Source of the DNA: CAYSPU01 sp964432995
GTDB taxonomy: Bacteria > Verrucomicrobiota > Verrucomicrobiia > Limisphaerales > JAHDYP01
Reading direction: 5' to 3'
Length of the DNA: 21,423 nucleotides
Assembly (NCBI GenBank): GCA_964432995.1
Contig: CAYSPU010000085.1
Location: 1 to 21,423 of the forward strand
The notes below the pieces were generated by a model. It saw nothing but the letters and a program-made list of their open reading frames with translations. It was not told the DNA's origin and searched no databases. The stretch's first letter is position 1, and the number at the start of each line of letters is the position of its first letter. Below are positions 13,775 to 21,423 of this stretch, in pieces. Both the position numbers and the translations under genes were made by a program.

Positions 13775-15187
13775 ATGCACATTCTCCGCATGAGACTCTC
13801 CGCGCTACTGATGACAGCCTTGTTCGCCATGGGCTGCCTCGGCATCCGTCCTGCCCCGCCCACCGATGGTTTCGAGCCGATCTTCGACGGGCGCACACTG
13901 CATGGCTGGCGCGGACAGGACATGTCGTTCTGGTCCATCGAAGACGGGGCGATCACCGGAACGATCTCGCCGGAGCACGCGCCCAAGTTGAATCAGTATC
14001 TCATCTGGCAGGGCGGGATGCTGGATGACTTTGAACTGAAGCTCGCCTTCCGTTTGCGCAGCACGAACTCACCGGCGGTGAATGGCGGTTTCCAGTTCCG
14101 CAGCCGCCGCCTGCCGAATGGCGACGTCGCGGGTTACCAGGTCGACAACAACTACCTGCAGCCGTGGAAGGCGCGGCTCTACGACGAATTCGGCCGCCAC
14201 GATCTCGCTCTCCAAGGCGAGCGCACCGTGTTCGATCGCGATGGCACCAAACATACGGAGAAGCTGAAGCTCGATCCGGGGGCAGACGATTTCCGGCTCG
14301 ACGAATGGCACGAGTATCACCTCATCGCGCAGGGGCGCAGACTTTCGCTGCGGGTGAACGGCAAGCTCATCGCCGAGGTAACGGACAACGACGACGACAG
14401 TTGCGAGGCGCTGGGCTTGCTGGCGATGCAACTGCACACCGGTCCGCCGATGAAGGCCCAGTTCAAGGACATCCGGCTGAAACGCCTCCAACCGACGTCG
14501 AAACCAAACCCTCGCGACGTCTTGCTCGCCGAGGCCTCGTTCGCGTGGCAGTTGGGCGAACGACTGAACGCCCACCAACCGCCGCTCCAAGCCGTGGGCA
14601 AGATCCTCCCCAAGACGCCGGCCACCGGTCCGGGCGCGCGTGCTGGCTCGGTCGCCGCCAGATTCGAGAGCGCCTATTTCGACCTCGAGTGCGATATCAA
14701 CCAGCCCAAACGGTGGAGCATCCCGGGAGAAGCGCTGACGGTCTACTTGCGAGCGCGGACGCCCGATGGAAACTGGAACGCGGGCTTGCTCGCCAAGCGC
14801 GGCAATCACGACGCGATGAACTTCTGCCTGTTCGGCGCGGATTTGGGAGGCACGCCGGGGCCGGACCTCGGCTTCGAAGTCCACACGGACAAGGGTTTCG
14901 TCATGGTCCGTTTTCCGGTCTCGCGCGTCGACGCCACCGGCTGGCTCGACCTGATCGGGCGCTATGATGGCCGGAAGATCTCTCTGTTCTGCAATGGCCG
15001 CGTGATGGAGGAGAAGGCATGGTCGGGAAGTCTCACCGAGAACAACGAACCCATCCTCATCGGCGCGGCTTCGTTCGACGGAGTTCCGAAGATGGCCTTC
15101 ACCGGTGAGATGGAGGAAGCCGCCATCTGGTCGCGCGGACTGAGCGACGCCGAGGTCGCGACGCTGCTCCGCGCGCCGGCGAAGTGA
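13775..15187 (+). CDS. Lipoprotein with DUF1080 (3-keto-disaccharide hydrolase family) and LamG-like domains
   Basis: The 470-residue product begins with a lipoprotein signal peptide. The hydrophobic core LSALLMTALFAMG is followed by C21, the likely lipidated cysteine. The first domain (about 33-237) is DUF1080: FEPIFDGRTLHGWRG near the start, SFWSIEDGAITGT at 51-63, NGGFQFRS at 103-110, GYQVDNNY at 120-127, and DEWHEYHLIAQGRRLSLRVNG at 176-196. Some members act as 3-keto-glycoside hydrolases. The second domain (about 290-465) resembles a concanavalin/LamG fold, with WLDLIGRYDGRKISLFCNGR and a GEMEEAAIWSRGLSDAEV ending. Such fusions are frequent in Verrucomicrobiota and Planctomycetota sugar-degrading clusters. 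An alternative ATG at 13790 (MRLSALL) is as good a start. The gene converges with the next one, leaving 14 bases between stops. Confidence 0.9.
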   Translation: MHILRMRLSALLMTALFAMGCLGIRPAPPTDGFEPIFDGRTLHGWRGQDMSFWSIEDGAITGTISPEHAPKLNQYLIWQGGMLDDFELKLAFRLRSTNSPAVNGGFQFRSRRLPNGDVAGYQVDNNYLQPWKARLYDEFGRHDLALQGERTVFDRDGTKHTEKLKLDPGADDFRLDEWHEYHLIAQGRRLSLRVNGKLIAEVTDNDDDSCEALGLLAMQLHTGPPMKAQFKDIRLKRLQPTSKPNPRDVLLAEASFAWQLGERLNAHQPPLQAVGKILPKTPATGPGARAGSVAARFESAYFDLECDINQPKRWSIPGEALTVYLRARTPDGNWNAGLLAKRGNHDAMNFCLFGADLGGTPGPDLGFEVHTDKGFVMVRFPVSRVDATGWLDLIGRYDGRKISLFCNGRVMEEKAWSGSLTENNEPILIGAASFDGVPKMAFTGEMEEAAIWSRGLSDAEVATLLRAPAK

Positions 15188-15201
15188 GGCCGCGATCCGG
15201 C

Positions 15202-16764
15202 TCAGTTCGGTGGTATTCTCAACTCGACCCAGACGACCTTCTGCTCCGGGTCGCCGGGCAACTGCCGGATCTGAACGTCGTTGTAGCCGTCGCGAAGCGA
15301 TTGCGGCGGACAGTTGAAACGACCGGCCCGCGCCACGCCCGACAGAAGGGTGAGATCACCCAGGTCGGAGGTGGGCGCGCACCCATGACCGTTCACCGTG
15401 ACCTCCCATCGGCTGCGCGCCATCGAGTCGGATTGTGCCAAACCCACGATCACCAGCGAGTTCCCCTGCGTGGGTTTCGGGCCGATGGGAATGGGGAAGG
15501 AGCCACCTCGGAGTCCGTCCGCGGGCAGGCGCACGTCGTTCGCCATGCCCGGAGCCACCGTGTCGCGATAGGTCACCACGTGCCGGCGCGGTTTCTGGCG
15601 GACGGCTTCCAGCCCCAGCCCCTCTTGGAGCAACGTTCGATACGCGGTTTCACCGCCGGTCATCGGGGCCGGGTCCATGTAGTTGAACAGGTAGATGGCA
15701 TCCGCACCGCGGTGTTGGCTCGAGGCGGCAAAGCCGCGTGTGGAAGTGAGGTCTGCCTCGATGGGTTTGGCGGCCGGGTAGGCGCGAACGAGAATCTCCG
15801 TGCCGGCGGCCAGCGTCACGCCCTTCCCGGCGTCGCCGAGGAGCTCGCGCCATCGTTCGAGGGGGATATCGAAGTCGGTCGTGGCCCAGAACGGCGTCGG
15901 CACCAGCATGTCCACCAACCCTTCGCGCCCCCAGGTCACGCCGTCCATGCCCAGACCGCGCGCGGCCTCTGGCAGCGTCGGCACCCGGGCACCGAGCTGG
16001 ATCGGGTGCCGGCGTTTCGCGGACCACTCGCGCGTGAGCCCGCGCACCTCGCGCATGAATTGCGTCAGCAGGGCCGCACCTTCCACTTCCCGGCCGGGAC
16101 GGAAGTGGTAGCCAAAACGCATCCAGTCCAGCTCGAGCCCGTCGGGATCGTAACGCTCCAGCAGTTCCCGGACGTAGGCCAAGGCGTGTTCGCGCACTTC
16201 ACGAACGCCGAAGTCCAACGCGCGATCGGTCCAGCCTCCGCCACCGGGCACGCGCCAATACTCGGGGTGCTTCCGCCAGAACGAGCTGTGGATGTAGTGG
16301 TCGACGTCGTCCGCATTGTGGACGTCGTTCATCCGCATCGAGAGCCAAGGCGAGATTCTCTTCTCCCGGCACCGGGCAATCCAGGTCGCGTAGGGATCGA
16401 GACCGCGTTCGTCCAGCAGCCGGGCGTTGGCGCACCACTTCTTGGCGAATTCGTCGTCCGGCGGTTTCTGACCGTCCCCGAACTCCCAGATGGCGTCGCG
16501 CGCTTGACTGCGATGGCTCGCTTTCATCGCGTTGGGACACAAGAACAGGTGGGTCACGGCGGTGTGCGCGTATTGGTCGACGAACGCGCGCAAGCCTTCG
16601 ACGTTCATTTGCCCAGCCGAGCGCGTACCGTAGAAGTGGCTGTCGTCTTCGTTCAAGATGAGTAACGGCTTGGTGCCCCCGCCGAAAACCTGGGTGCCCG
16701 CCCACAGCGCGAGGCAGACGAAGATCACCGCTTGCCCTCTGGACTGGAGAAGCATCTTCAACAT
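15202..16764 (-). CDS. Secreted glycoside-hydrolase-like TIM-barrel protein
   Basis: The 520-residue protein starts with a signal peptide (AVIFVCLALWAGTQVFGG, about 12-29), so it is exported. The body looks like a (beta/alpha)8 glycosidase-like protein of the GHL/DUF family group. It has LLILNEDDSHFYGTR at 34-48, VTHLFLCPNAM at 70-80, SPWLSMRMNDVHN at 138-150, FWRKHPEYWR at 162-171 and DGLELDWMRFGYHF at 208-221. In the last block an acidic pair sits where related barrels keep catalytic or binding residues. The C-terminal 120 residues probably form a beta-sandwich. The exact family and substrate are not determinable by eye. The ATG at 16764 is preferred; a TTG at 16788 and an ATG at 16755 are alternatives. 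The truncated DUF4838-like gene lies 87 bases upstream in the same direction. Confidence 0.8.
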   Translation of the reverse strand: MLKMLLQSRGQAVIFVCLALWAGTQVFGGGTKPLLILNEDDSHFYGTRSAGQMNVEGLRAFVDQYAHTAVTHLFLCPNAMKASHRSQARDAIWEFGDGQKPPDDEFAKKWCANARLLDERGLDPYATWIARCREKRISPWLSMRMNDVHNADDVDHYIHSSFWRKHPEYWRVPGGGGWTDRALDFGVREVREHALAYVRELLERYDPDGLELDWMRFGYHFRPGREVEGAALLTQFMREVRGLTREWSAKRRHPIQLGARVPTLPEAARGLGMDGVTWGREGLVDMLVPTPFWATTDFDIPLERWRELLGDAGKGVTLAAGTEILVRAYPAAKPIEADLTSTRGFAASSQHRGADAIYLFNYMDPAPMTGGETAYRTLLQEGLGLEAVRQKPRRHVVTYRDTVAPGMANDVRLPADGLRGGSFPIPIGPKPTQGNSLVIVGLAQSDSMARSRWEVTVNGHGCAPTSDLGDLTLLSGVARAGRFNCPPQSLRDGYNDVQIRQLPGDPEQKVVWVELRIPPN

Positions 16765-16851
16765 GCCGCGATTCAATTCCTCAGGCAACGCCGCGCCAAG
16801 CCAACAAACGCGGCTGGCAACCGCAGCGTCCCGAGCTCCGCGGCAGCGCCT

Positions 16852-17370
16852 TCACGGCGTCTTCATCCCATAGCGTTTCTCGTATTCGGCGAGCAAGGCG
16901 GTGCTGGGACCGCCTTGGCTCGAGAAGGTGATGCGGTTGGTTTCGAGGGCCTGTCGGAACCTCGCCAACAGCGCCGGGGCGTCCTCGGTGCGCAAGGCGT
17001 ATCGGTCGGGCCAACTCAACTGCAGGTGCCACAGCGGGACCAGCAGCTTCTCGACGCGGTGGCGAAGGACCGGCTCTTCCGCGCGGTCGCACGCTTGATT
17101 GAGGATGGCCAGGCCTTTCGCAACCACGACGTCCTTTGCGGTCGCGATTGTCGGCAGCATCAATCCCAGGGCGACTGCCAACCCAACCACCCAGATTGCC
17201 AATCCGGAGCGCGCATTCGTCAGCCGCCTGAGGCCACGAATCGATCGCCGCGCGGGTGGCGGTCCCGCCAAGGCATCGCCAACCCCGCCCACTCGGGTAT
17301 CGCCCCCTCGCACCGATCGCTGCCCTCCCCACGATTCCGTTCTCGCCGCCTCGTCAAGGTCGTGCTTCAT
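16852..17370 (-). CDS. Truncated secreted protein with a DUF4838-like C-terminal stub
   Basis: The 172-residue frame has an Arg-rich leader and one hydrophobic segment (SGLAIWVVGLAVALGLML, about 55-72) resembling a signal peptide. About 90 residues follow that read like the extreme C-terminus of a DUF4838-type protein: a helix with CDRAEEPVLRHRVEKLLVPLWHLQL, then ALLARFRQALETNRITFSS and a GGP segment. DUF4838 proteins are normally several hundred residues and carry a large catalytic-like barrel, which is missing. This may be a remnant after an internal deletion that joined the signal region to the tail, or a short protein I do not recognise. The start at 17370 is uncertain and has no ribosome binding site. 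It is the likely first gene of a minus-strand pair with the TIM-barrel protein. Confidence 0.5.
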   Translation of the reverse strand: MKHDLDEAARTESWGGQRSVRGGDTRVGGVGDALAGPPPARRSIRGLRRLTNARSGLAIWVVGLAVALGLMLPTIATAKDVVVAKGLAILNQACDRAEEPVLRHRVEKLLVPLWHLQLSWPDRYALRTEDAPALLARFRQALETNRITFSSQGGPSTALLAEYEKRYGMKTP

Positions 17371-17557
17371 ACACGGTTGGGGTCCGCGCGAGAATGCGCC
17401 GGACGTCCGATCGGTGCAATCCTGAGAGCCAGATCCTGGGAGCGACGAGATGGACCCGGACTCTCTTCAGCGCTGGGCGCCTTCCCGTGGCGAGGATCCG
17501 GGTTTGCTGTTCCCTGTTGAATGTTCTTCCGGACTTCTGCCTGTCCGGACTTTTGCC

Positions 17558-17586
17558 TTGGCGCCGGCCGGGTTCCGCCGTATCGA
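17558..17586 (+). promoter_or_regulatory. Weak promoter candidate for the GH2 gene
   Basis: TTGGCG (17558-17563), a 17-base spacer and TATCGA (17581-17586) stand 10 bases before the ATG at 17597. The boxes are weak. I list it because spacing and closeness to the start repeat the arrangement at hisF, ispA and the fusion protein. Confidence 0.25.
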
Positions 17587-17596
17587 TTGGCCCGCC

Positions 17597-20500
17597 ATGA
17601 CCCCCCCTTTCCGTTCCGGGACACCACCTCGCATGCAAGGTAGGGCGGGCTGTCCCAGCCCGCCGCGTCGCGCGGTGATCCCGCAGTCGCGAGGGCGCCG
17701 CAGCGGCCTTTGGGGCAATCCGTTTGCCCGGCTCACCGCCCTGGTTCTCGTGCTCTCGTTCTCCTCTCTGCTCGAAGGCGCAGAGCCCTTGACGCCGCCG
17801 GTTCGTCGGACGACTCCGCTCGACGGCGCGTGGGAGTTCCAGCGCGACGGCGCGCCGACCAACGACTGGAAGACGATCACGGTGCCTTCGAGCTTCGAAG
17901 CGCACGAGGGAATCGAGTTCGACGGCGTGGGCTGGTATCGACGCGGCGTGCCGCCCTTCGAGTTGCCGACCGGAAGGCGCGTCCTGCTGCACTTCCAAGC
18001 GGTCGCCACCGACGCCACCGTCTGGTGGAACGGCGAACGGCTCGGCTCGCATCTGGGTGGTTGGACCCCTTTCCGGTGGGACATCACCGATCTTGTTCGC
18101 CGGGCGCCGGCCGGCCAACCCCACGAACTGCGCGTGCGCCTCGACGAGAAGGTCGGTCACAACTCGCAGGGGTTCCTCCCCATCATCGCCCCCCACTTCG
18201 GCGGGATCTGGCAGGGCGTCGCCCTGCTCGAAGTGCCGGACACGTATGTTGACGATCTGCGCGTCCTGGCAATCGGGGACTTGGCGAAGTCGGAGTTTCG
18301 GATCGAGTTGCCTTTGGCCGGGGCCACGCCGACGCCGCCACCGGAAGTCCGGGTCCGCAGCCGGCTGTGCGGGGAACCGGAGTGGCTCGAGCTTCCGGCA
18401 CAAGCCCAGTTCGTCGATGGCCGCATCGTGCTGTCGGCTCCGATCGCCAACCCCCGTCCCTGGTCGCCGGCGGAGCCGAACCTCTACGAACTGGAGATTG
18501 CGCTGGCCGGGGAAGGCGCCGACGGCATCCGGACGCGCGCTGCTTTTCGCAGTATGGAGGTGTTCGGCTCGCAATTCCGCCTGAACGGTCGACCCCTACA
18601 GCTTCGCGGACTCTTGAACTGGGGGTTCTCGCCCCCCCGCACCGATCCCAACCCGGGCGAGGACGTTTGGCGACAGGAAATCGAGTTCGCCCGGTCGCGG
18701 GGGTTCAACCTGATGAAGTTCTGCCTCTGGATTCCGCCACAACGTTACCTGGAGCTGGCTGACGAGTTGGGAATGCTGACCTGGATGGAGTATCCGACGT
18801 GGCACCCGACCCTGACCCGGGAGCACCTCGAGCCGCTGCGGCGCGAGTTTCTGGAGTTCTTTCACTACGATCGGAACCATCCTTCGATCGTGCTGCGCAG
18901 TCTCACGTGCGAGACCGGGCACGGCGCGCAGATCGAGGTCATTCGAGATCTCTATGACCTCGCCAAGGCAACCATCCCCGGCGCCGTCATTGAGGATGAC
19001 TCGAGCTGGATCGGATGGCATCGGGTCCACGATTTCTACGATGACCATCCCTACGGCAACAACCACACCTGGCTCGAGACCCTCGACGGATTCCGCGAAC
19101 ACATTCTGGCCCACGGCCTCAAACCGCTCGTCCTCGGCGAAGCCATGGCCGCCGACACCTGGATCGACCGCGACGCCATCCTCGCGCGTCTTGGCACCGA
19201 ACGACCCTGGTGGGCGCCCGCGCCCCTGGACGAAGTCCCGCGCTGGGAAGAACGCCTCCGCGGCATCGCCGGGCCGGCGGGACTCGATCGGCTTCGGGCC
19301 GATTCCCTCCGCTACGGGCTTCTGATGCGGAAGTTCCAGGCGGAGGTCTATCGCCGCGAGATCCCTTACGGCGGCTATGTGATCAGCGTGATCCGCGACA
19401 TCCCGAAGGCCAGCATGGGACTGCACGATTCCCTCGGCCAACCGAAGTGGTCCGCCGCCGACTGGTCGTGGCAGCGCGACACCGTCTGCCTGCTGCGGAC
19501 CGACGCCGACCGCCGGAGCTTCGCCACCCACGAATCGTTCCGCGGGGAGATTCTGGTCAGCCACTTCGGCACGCAGCCGATCGAGACGGGCGAACTCGAG
19601 GTCCGACTCGAAGGCTACCCCGATCCGGATGAGGTCGTGCACCGGGAGCACAAGGCGGGCATCAGGCAACCCATCGGCACTCTGACCCGCCACGCCAGTC
19701 TCGACTGGACGCTCCCGGCAGTTGCCGAACCTCGTCGACTCCTGCTCCGCGCCACCTTGCGCACGCCCCAGGGCACCTTCACCAACCACTGGCCCCTCTG
19801 GCTTCTCCCCGCCCTCCCCACCCCAGACGCCAACCGCGTGCGGCTGCATCCGTCGCTGCCTGGGAACCTCGCCCGGGAACTGTTCCCCACGGCCTCGCCC
19901 TGGCAACCCGCCAACACCAACCACCTCGTCGTTGCGGCACGCTTCGACGACGAGCTGGTCCGCTTCCTCGAACACGGCGGCCGCGTCCTGTTGCTGCCCG
20001 ATGGCGGGAAACACAGCCTCCCGCTTAGCGACCACTGGTTCCTGCGCGGGGCCCCGTGCGTTCCCGATCACCCGCTCGTCCGCCGCGTCCCGCGCGATTT
20101 GTTCGTCGAACTCCAGCACTTCGACCTCGCCGGCCGCGTCATCCCCAATCTCCGGTACCTCGAGGCAGTAGACCCCATCCTGTTGCTGTGGGACACGCAT
20201 GACCTGGCCACCGTCAAAACGCACGGTCTGATCTTCGAAACCCGAGCGGGTCGGGGCCGATTGCTCGTTAGCGCCGTCCGTCACCATGGCCCGGGAAACG
20301 CCGCAGGCCGCTGGCTCGTGCCGCTGCTGCTCGAGCACCTGGAATCCGGCCCGGCTCCGCGTCACGCCTTGCCCGACGAACTGTGGCAACATCTCCGGAA
20401 CCAACTCCACGCGGAGCAAACCAACCTCGTCGAGTGCACCTGGCGCTTCCGTCCCGACCCCAAAGACGACGGCCTGAACCGCGGTTGGCACCGGACCGCA

Positions 20501-20899
20501 CTCGACTCCGCGGAAGGCTGGACGGATATCCGGATCGGGACCGCCTGGGAATCGCAGGGGCATGAGGCCCTGGACGGCTGGGCGTGGTATCGGCTCGAGA
20601 TCGAGGTTCCGGCCCGCTGGCAAGGTAGCCAGGTCTACCTCTCCTTTGAGGGCGTGGACGACTGCTACGAACTCTACGTGAACGGCCAACTCGCAGGCAG
20701 AGGCGGCGATCTCGCTACGCGCAAGGACGCCTTCAACGAGCGGAAGAGCCATAACCTGACACCGCTGGTCAAACCGGGCGAACGCCTGTTGCTCGCGGTC
20801 CGGGTCCACGACTGGTACGGGGCCGGGGGGATTTTCCGCCCGGTGACGCTCGGGACGGCACCGTTGAATCCGGACCTGGAGATCTTGCAGACGAATTGA
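17597..20899 (+). CDS. Large secreted glycoside hydrolase family 2 enzyme
   Basis: GH2 enzymes remove beta-linked galactose, glucuronic acid, mannose or similar sugars by a retaining mechanism. After a signal peptide (RLTALVLVLSFSS, about 45-57) comes the N-terminal jelly roll (TPLDGAWEFQRDG, WYRRGVPPF, ATVWWNGERLGSHLGGWTPF). An immunoglobulin-like domain follows, then the barrel beginning NGRPLQLRGLLNWG. The likely acid/base is E439 in LRSLTCETGHG, where most relatives have Asn-Glu. The likely nucleophile is E515 in PLVLGEAMA. A further beta-rich region and a C-terminal sugar-binding fold (WAWYRLEIEVPARWQG, YELYVNGQLAGRGGD) complete about 1100 residues. Start choice is open: ATG 17597, ATG 17633 or GTG 17675. 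A palindromic repeat lies among these starts. Substrate is unknown; the CAZyme neighbourhood suggests polysaccharide breakdown. Confidence 0.88.
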   Translation: MTPPFRSGTPPRMQGRAGCPSPPRRAVIPQSRGRRSGLWGNPFARLTALVLVLSFSSLLEGAEPLTPPVRRTTPLDGAWEFQRDGAPTNDWKTITVPSSFEAHEGIEFDGVGWYRRGVPPFELPTGRRVLLHFQAVATDATVWWNGERLGSHLGGWTPFRWDITDLVRRAPAGQPHELRVRLDEKVGHNSQGFLPIIAPHFGGIWQGVALLEVPDTYVDDLRVLAIGDLAKSEFRIELPLAGATPTPPPEVRVRSRLCGEPEWLELPAQAQFVDGRIVLSAPIANPRPWSPAEPNLYELEIALAGEGADGIRTRAAFRSMEVFGSQFRLNGRPLQLRGLLNWGFSPPRTDPNPGEDVWRQEIEFARSRGFNLMKFCLWIPPQRYLELADELGMLTWMEYPTWHPTLTREHLEPLRREFLEFFHYDRNHPSIVLRSLTCETGHGAQIEVIRDLYDLAKATIPGAVIEDDSSWIGWHRVHDFYDDHPYGNNHTWLETLDGFREHILAHGLKPLVLGEAMAADTWIDRDAILARLGTERPWWAPAPLDEVPRWEERLRGIAGPAGLDRLRADSLRYGLLMRKFQAEVYRREIPYGGYVISVIRDIPKASMGLHDSLGQPKWSAADWSWQRDTVCLLRTDADRRSFATHESFRGEILVSHFGTQPIETGELEVRLEGYPDPDEVVHREHKAGIRQPIGTLTRHASLDWTLPAVAEPRRLLLRATLRTPQGTFTNHWPLWLLPALPTPDANRVRLHPSLPGNLARELFPTASPWQPANTNHLVVAARFDDELVRFLEHGGRVLLLPDGGKHSLPLSDHWFLRGAPCVPDHPLVRRVPRDLFVELQHFDLAGRVIPNLRYLEAVDPILLLWDTHDLATVKTHGLIFETRAGRGRLLVSAVRHHGPGNAAGRWLVPLLLEHLESGPAPRHALPDELWQHLRNQLHAEQTNLVECTWRFRPDPKDDGLNRGWHRTALDSAEGWTDIRIGTAWESQGHEALDGWAWYRLEIEVPARWQGSQVYLSFEGVDDCYELYVNGQLAGRGGDLATRKDAFNERKSHNLTPLVKPGERLLLAVRVHDWYGAGGIFRPVTLGTAPLNPDLEILQTN
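17644..17664 (+). repeat. Perfect hairpin repeat at the GH2 5' end
   Basis: GGCGGGCTG (17644-17652), a three-base loop and CAGCCCGCC (17656-17664) form a perfect 9-bp stem, preceded by GGTAGG as in repeat family 1. It lies between the candidate start codons and the signal peptide, so depending on the true start it is either in the leader mRNA or translated. Confidence 0.65.
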
Positions 20900-21146
20900 A
20901 CCCGCCCGCCCCAGCCGCAACCGCATCGGGGAACTGCCCCATACGTGCTGCCGTCCGAACGCAGCAGTGGGTCGCCAGCACCGTCTGGCTGCGGCCGTAG
21001 CCGTCGCGCGGACAGCGGCGCTGCACGAAGTCGCCGCAGGGGACTGTTGCCCGAAAGCGGCGCGGCGGCGCACGCACTCCACGACGCTGGCGCGACTGCG
21101 AACGCGCCCCCCCCCGATGCCGCTGGCTATCCTGGAGACGTTTCCG
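20900..21146. other. Apparently non-coding gap after the GH2 gene
   Basis: No reliable gene, tRNA or strong terminator was seen here. Short open frames on both strands have the Ala/Arg-rich composition of GC-rich non-coding DNA. Confidence 0.5.
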
Positions 21147-21176
21147 TTGACGCGCGGCAGGCCGGAGGACTAGCCT
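21147..21176 (+). promoter_or_regulatory. Predicted promoter of the right-edge gene
   Basis: TTGACG (21147-21152), an 18-base spacer and TAGCCT (21171-21176) lie about 31 bases before the next start codon. The -35 match is five of six; the -10 is weak. Confidence 0.4.
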
Positions 21177-21207
21177 TTCCCTCGATCTGAACCCAAGGAG
21201 GGTTTCG

Positions 21208-21423
21208 ATGAATACCTGGAACTGCCTCTGGCTTTGCCTGCTGCTCACCGTGCCTTCACCCGACTTCTCATCGCGAACCACACTTGCCCCCACCCCGCCG
21301 GCAACGCCAACACAATGCCAGGTCCGCCGGCGCCCCCATCCTCAGGCGACTCTGTCCCAGGCTCCGACACGATCCCGGAAGCGCCTTCTGGGATTGGGCG
21401 CCGTGGCCGTCGTCTGCTCCGTG
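21208..21423 (+). CDS. Start of a secreted protein (cut by window edge)
   Basis: An ATG with a strong Shine-Dalgarno (AAGGAGG, six bases upstream) opens a frame that stays open for 72 codons to the window end. The first residues, MNTWNCLWLCLLLTVPS, resemble a signal peptide. The following Thr/Pro-rich and then Arg-rich sequence is not recognisable, and a second hydrophobic stretch (LLGLGAVAVVCSV) begins at the edge. The Arg/Pro-rich middle could mean a frameshift or an inserted repeat. No function can be assigned. Confidence 0.5.
   Translation, partial: MNTWNCLWLCLLLTVPSPDFSSRTTLAPTPPATPTQCQVRRRPHPQATLSQAPTRSRKRLLGLGAVAVVCSV

Noticed and set aside
18596..21082. An 828-residue minus-strand frame
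   Set aside because: It is the mirror of the GH2 gene in GC-rich DNA, with biased composition and no recognisable motif.

Overview
The window is high-GC, densely coding bacterial chromosome. It most resembles Verrucomicrobiota (a Limisphaerales/Pedosphaera-like lineage). This is an inference from gene content: a DUF1080 lipoprotein, a secreted glycoside hydrolase cluster without SusC/D, a BspA-type leucine-rich-repeat protein with a C-terminal segment ending RFYRLRSP, several dispersed palindromic repeats in the gaps, and few Shine-Dalgarno sites. No rRNA, tRNA, CRISPR array, transposase or phage gene was seen.

Layout. Positions 1-2831 (minus strand) carry amino-acid biosynthesis: hisF, then hisI, a four-helix membrane protein of unknown function and trpE (cut by the left edge). 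The last three are tightly coupled. Diverging from hisF is a serine beta-lactamase-like hydrolase (2992-4008, plus), which ends in a strong hairpin and converges on an ispA-type polyprenyl synthase (4355-5281, minus). From 5402 to 11366 (plus) lies a MacAB/FtsX-type export system: a membrane-fusion protein, an ATPase, two tandem paralogous permeases and a small overlapping ORF. Each of the three gaps in this system is filled by dispersed repeats, and one contains an uninterrupted run of 32 G. Positions 11497-12975 encode a secreted BspA-like LRR protein.

Positions 12976-13774 hold no convincing protein gene. They do hold a promoter-like site, a structured stretch and a classical intrinsic terminator on the minus strand, which together suggest a non-coding RNA of about 270 nt. 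From 13775 to 20899 is a carbohydrate cluster: a DUF1080/LamG lipoprotein (plus), a secreted TIM-barrel glycosidase-like protein and a truncated DUF4838-like secreted protein (both minus), and a large glycoside hydrolase family 2 enzyme (plus). A further secreted protein begins at 21208 with a strong ribosome binding site and leaves the window.

Themes. (1) Promoter-like sequences with about 17-nt spacers lie so close to the start codons of hisF, ispA and the fusion protein that leaderless or very short-leader mRNAs are likely. (2) Palindromic repeat elements lie between the likely start codon and the signal peptide in two secreted proteins. (3) The transporter uses duplicated permeases that share an Arg/Gly-rich extracytoplasmic loop. 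I found no complete, clearly novel multi-gene system. The best candidates for something undescribed are the minus-strand RNA at about 13102-13368 and the palindromic elements inside coding 5' ends.
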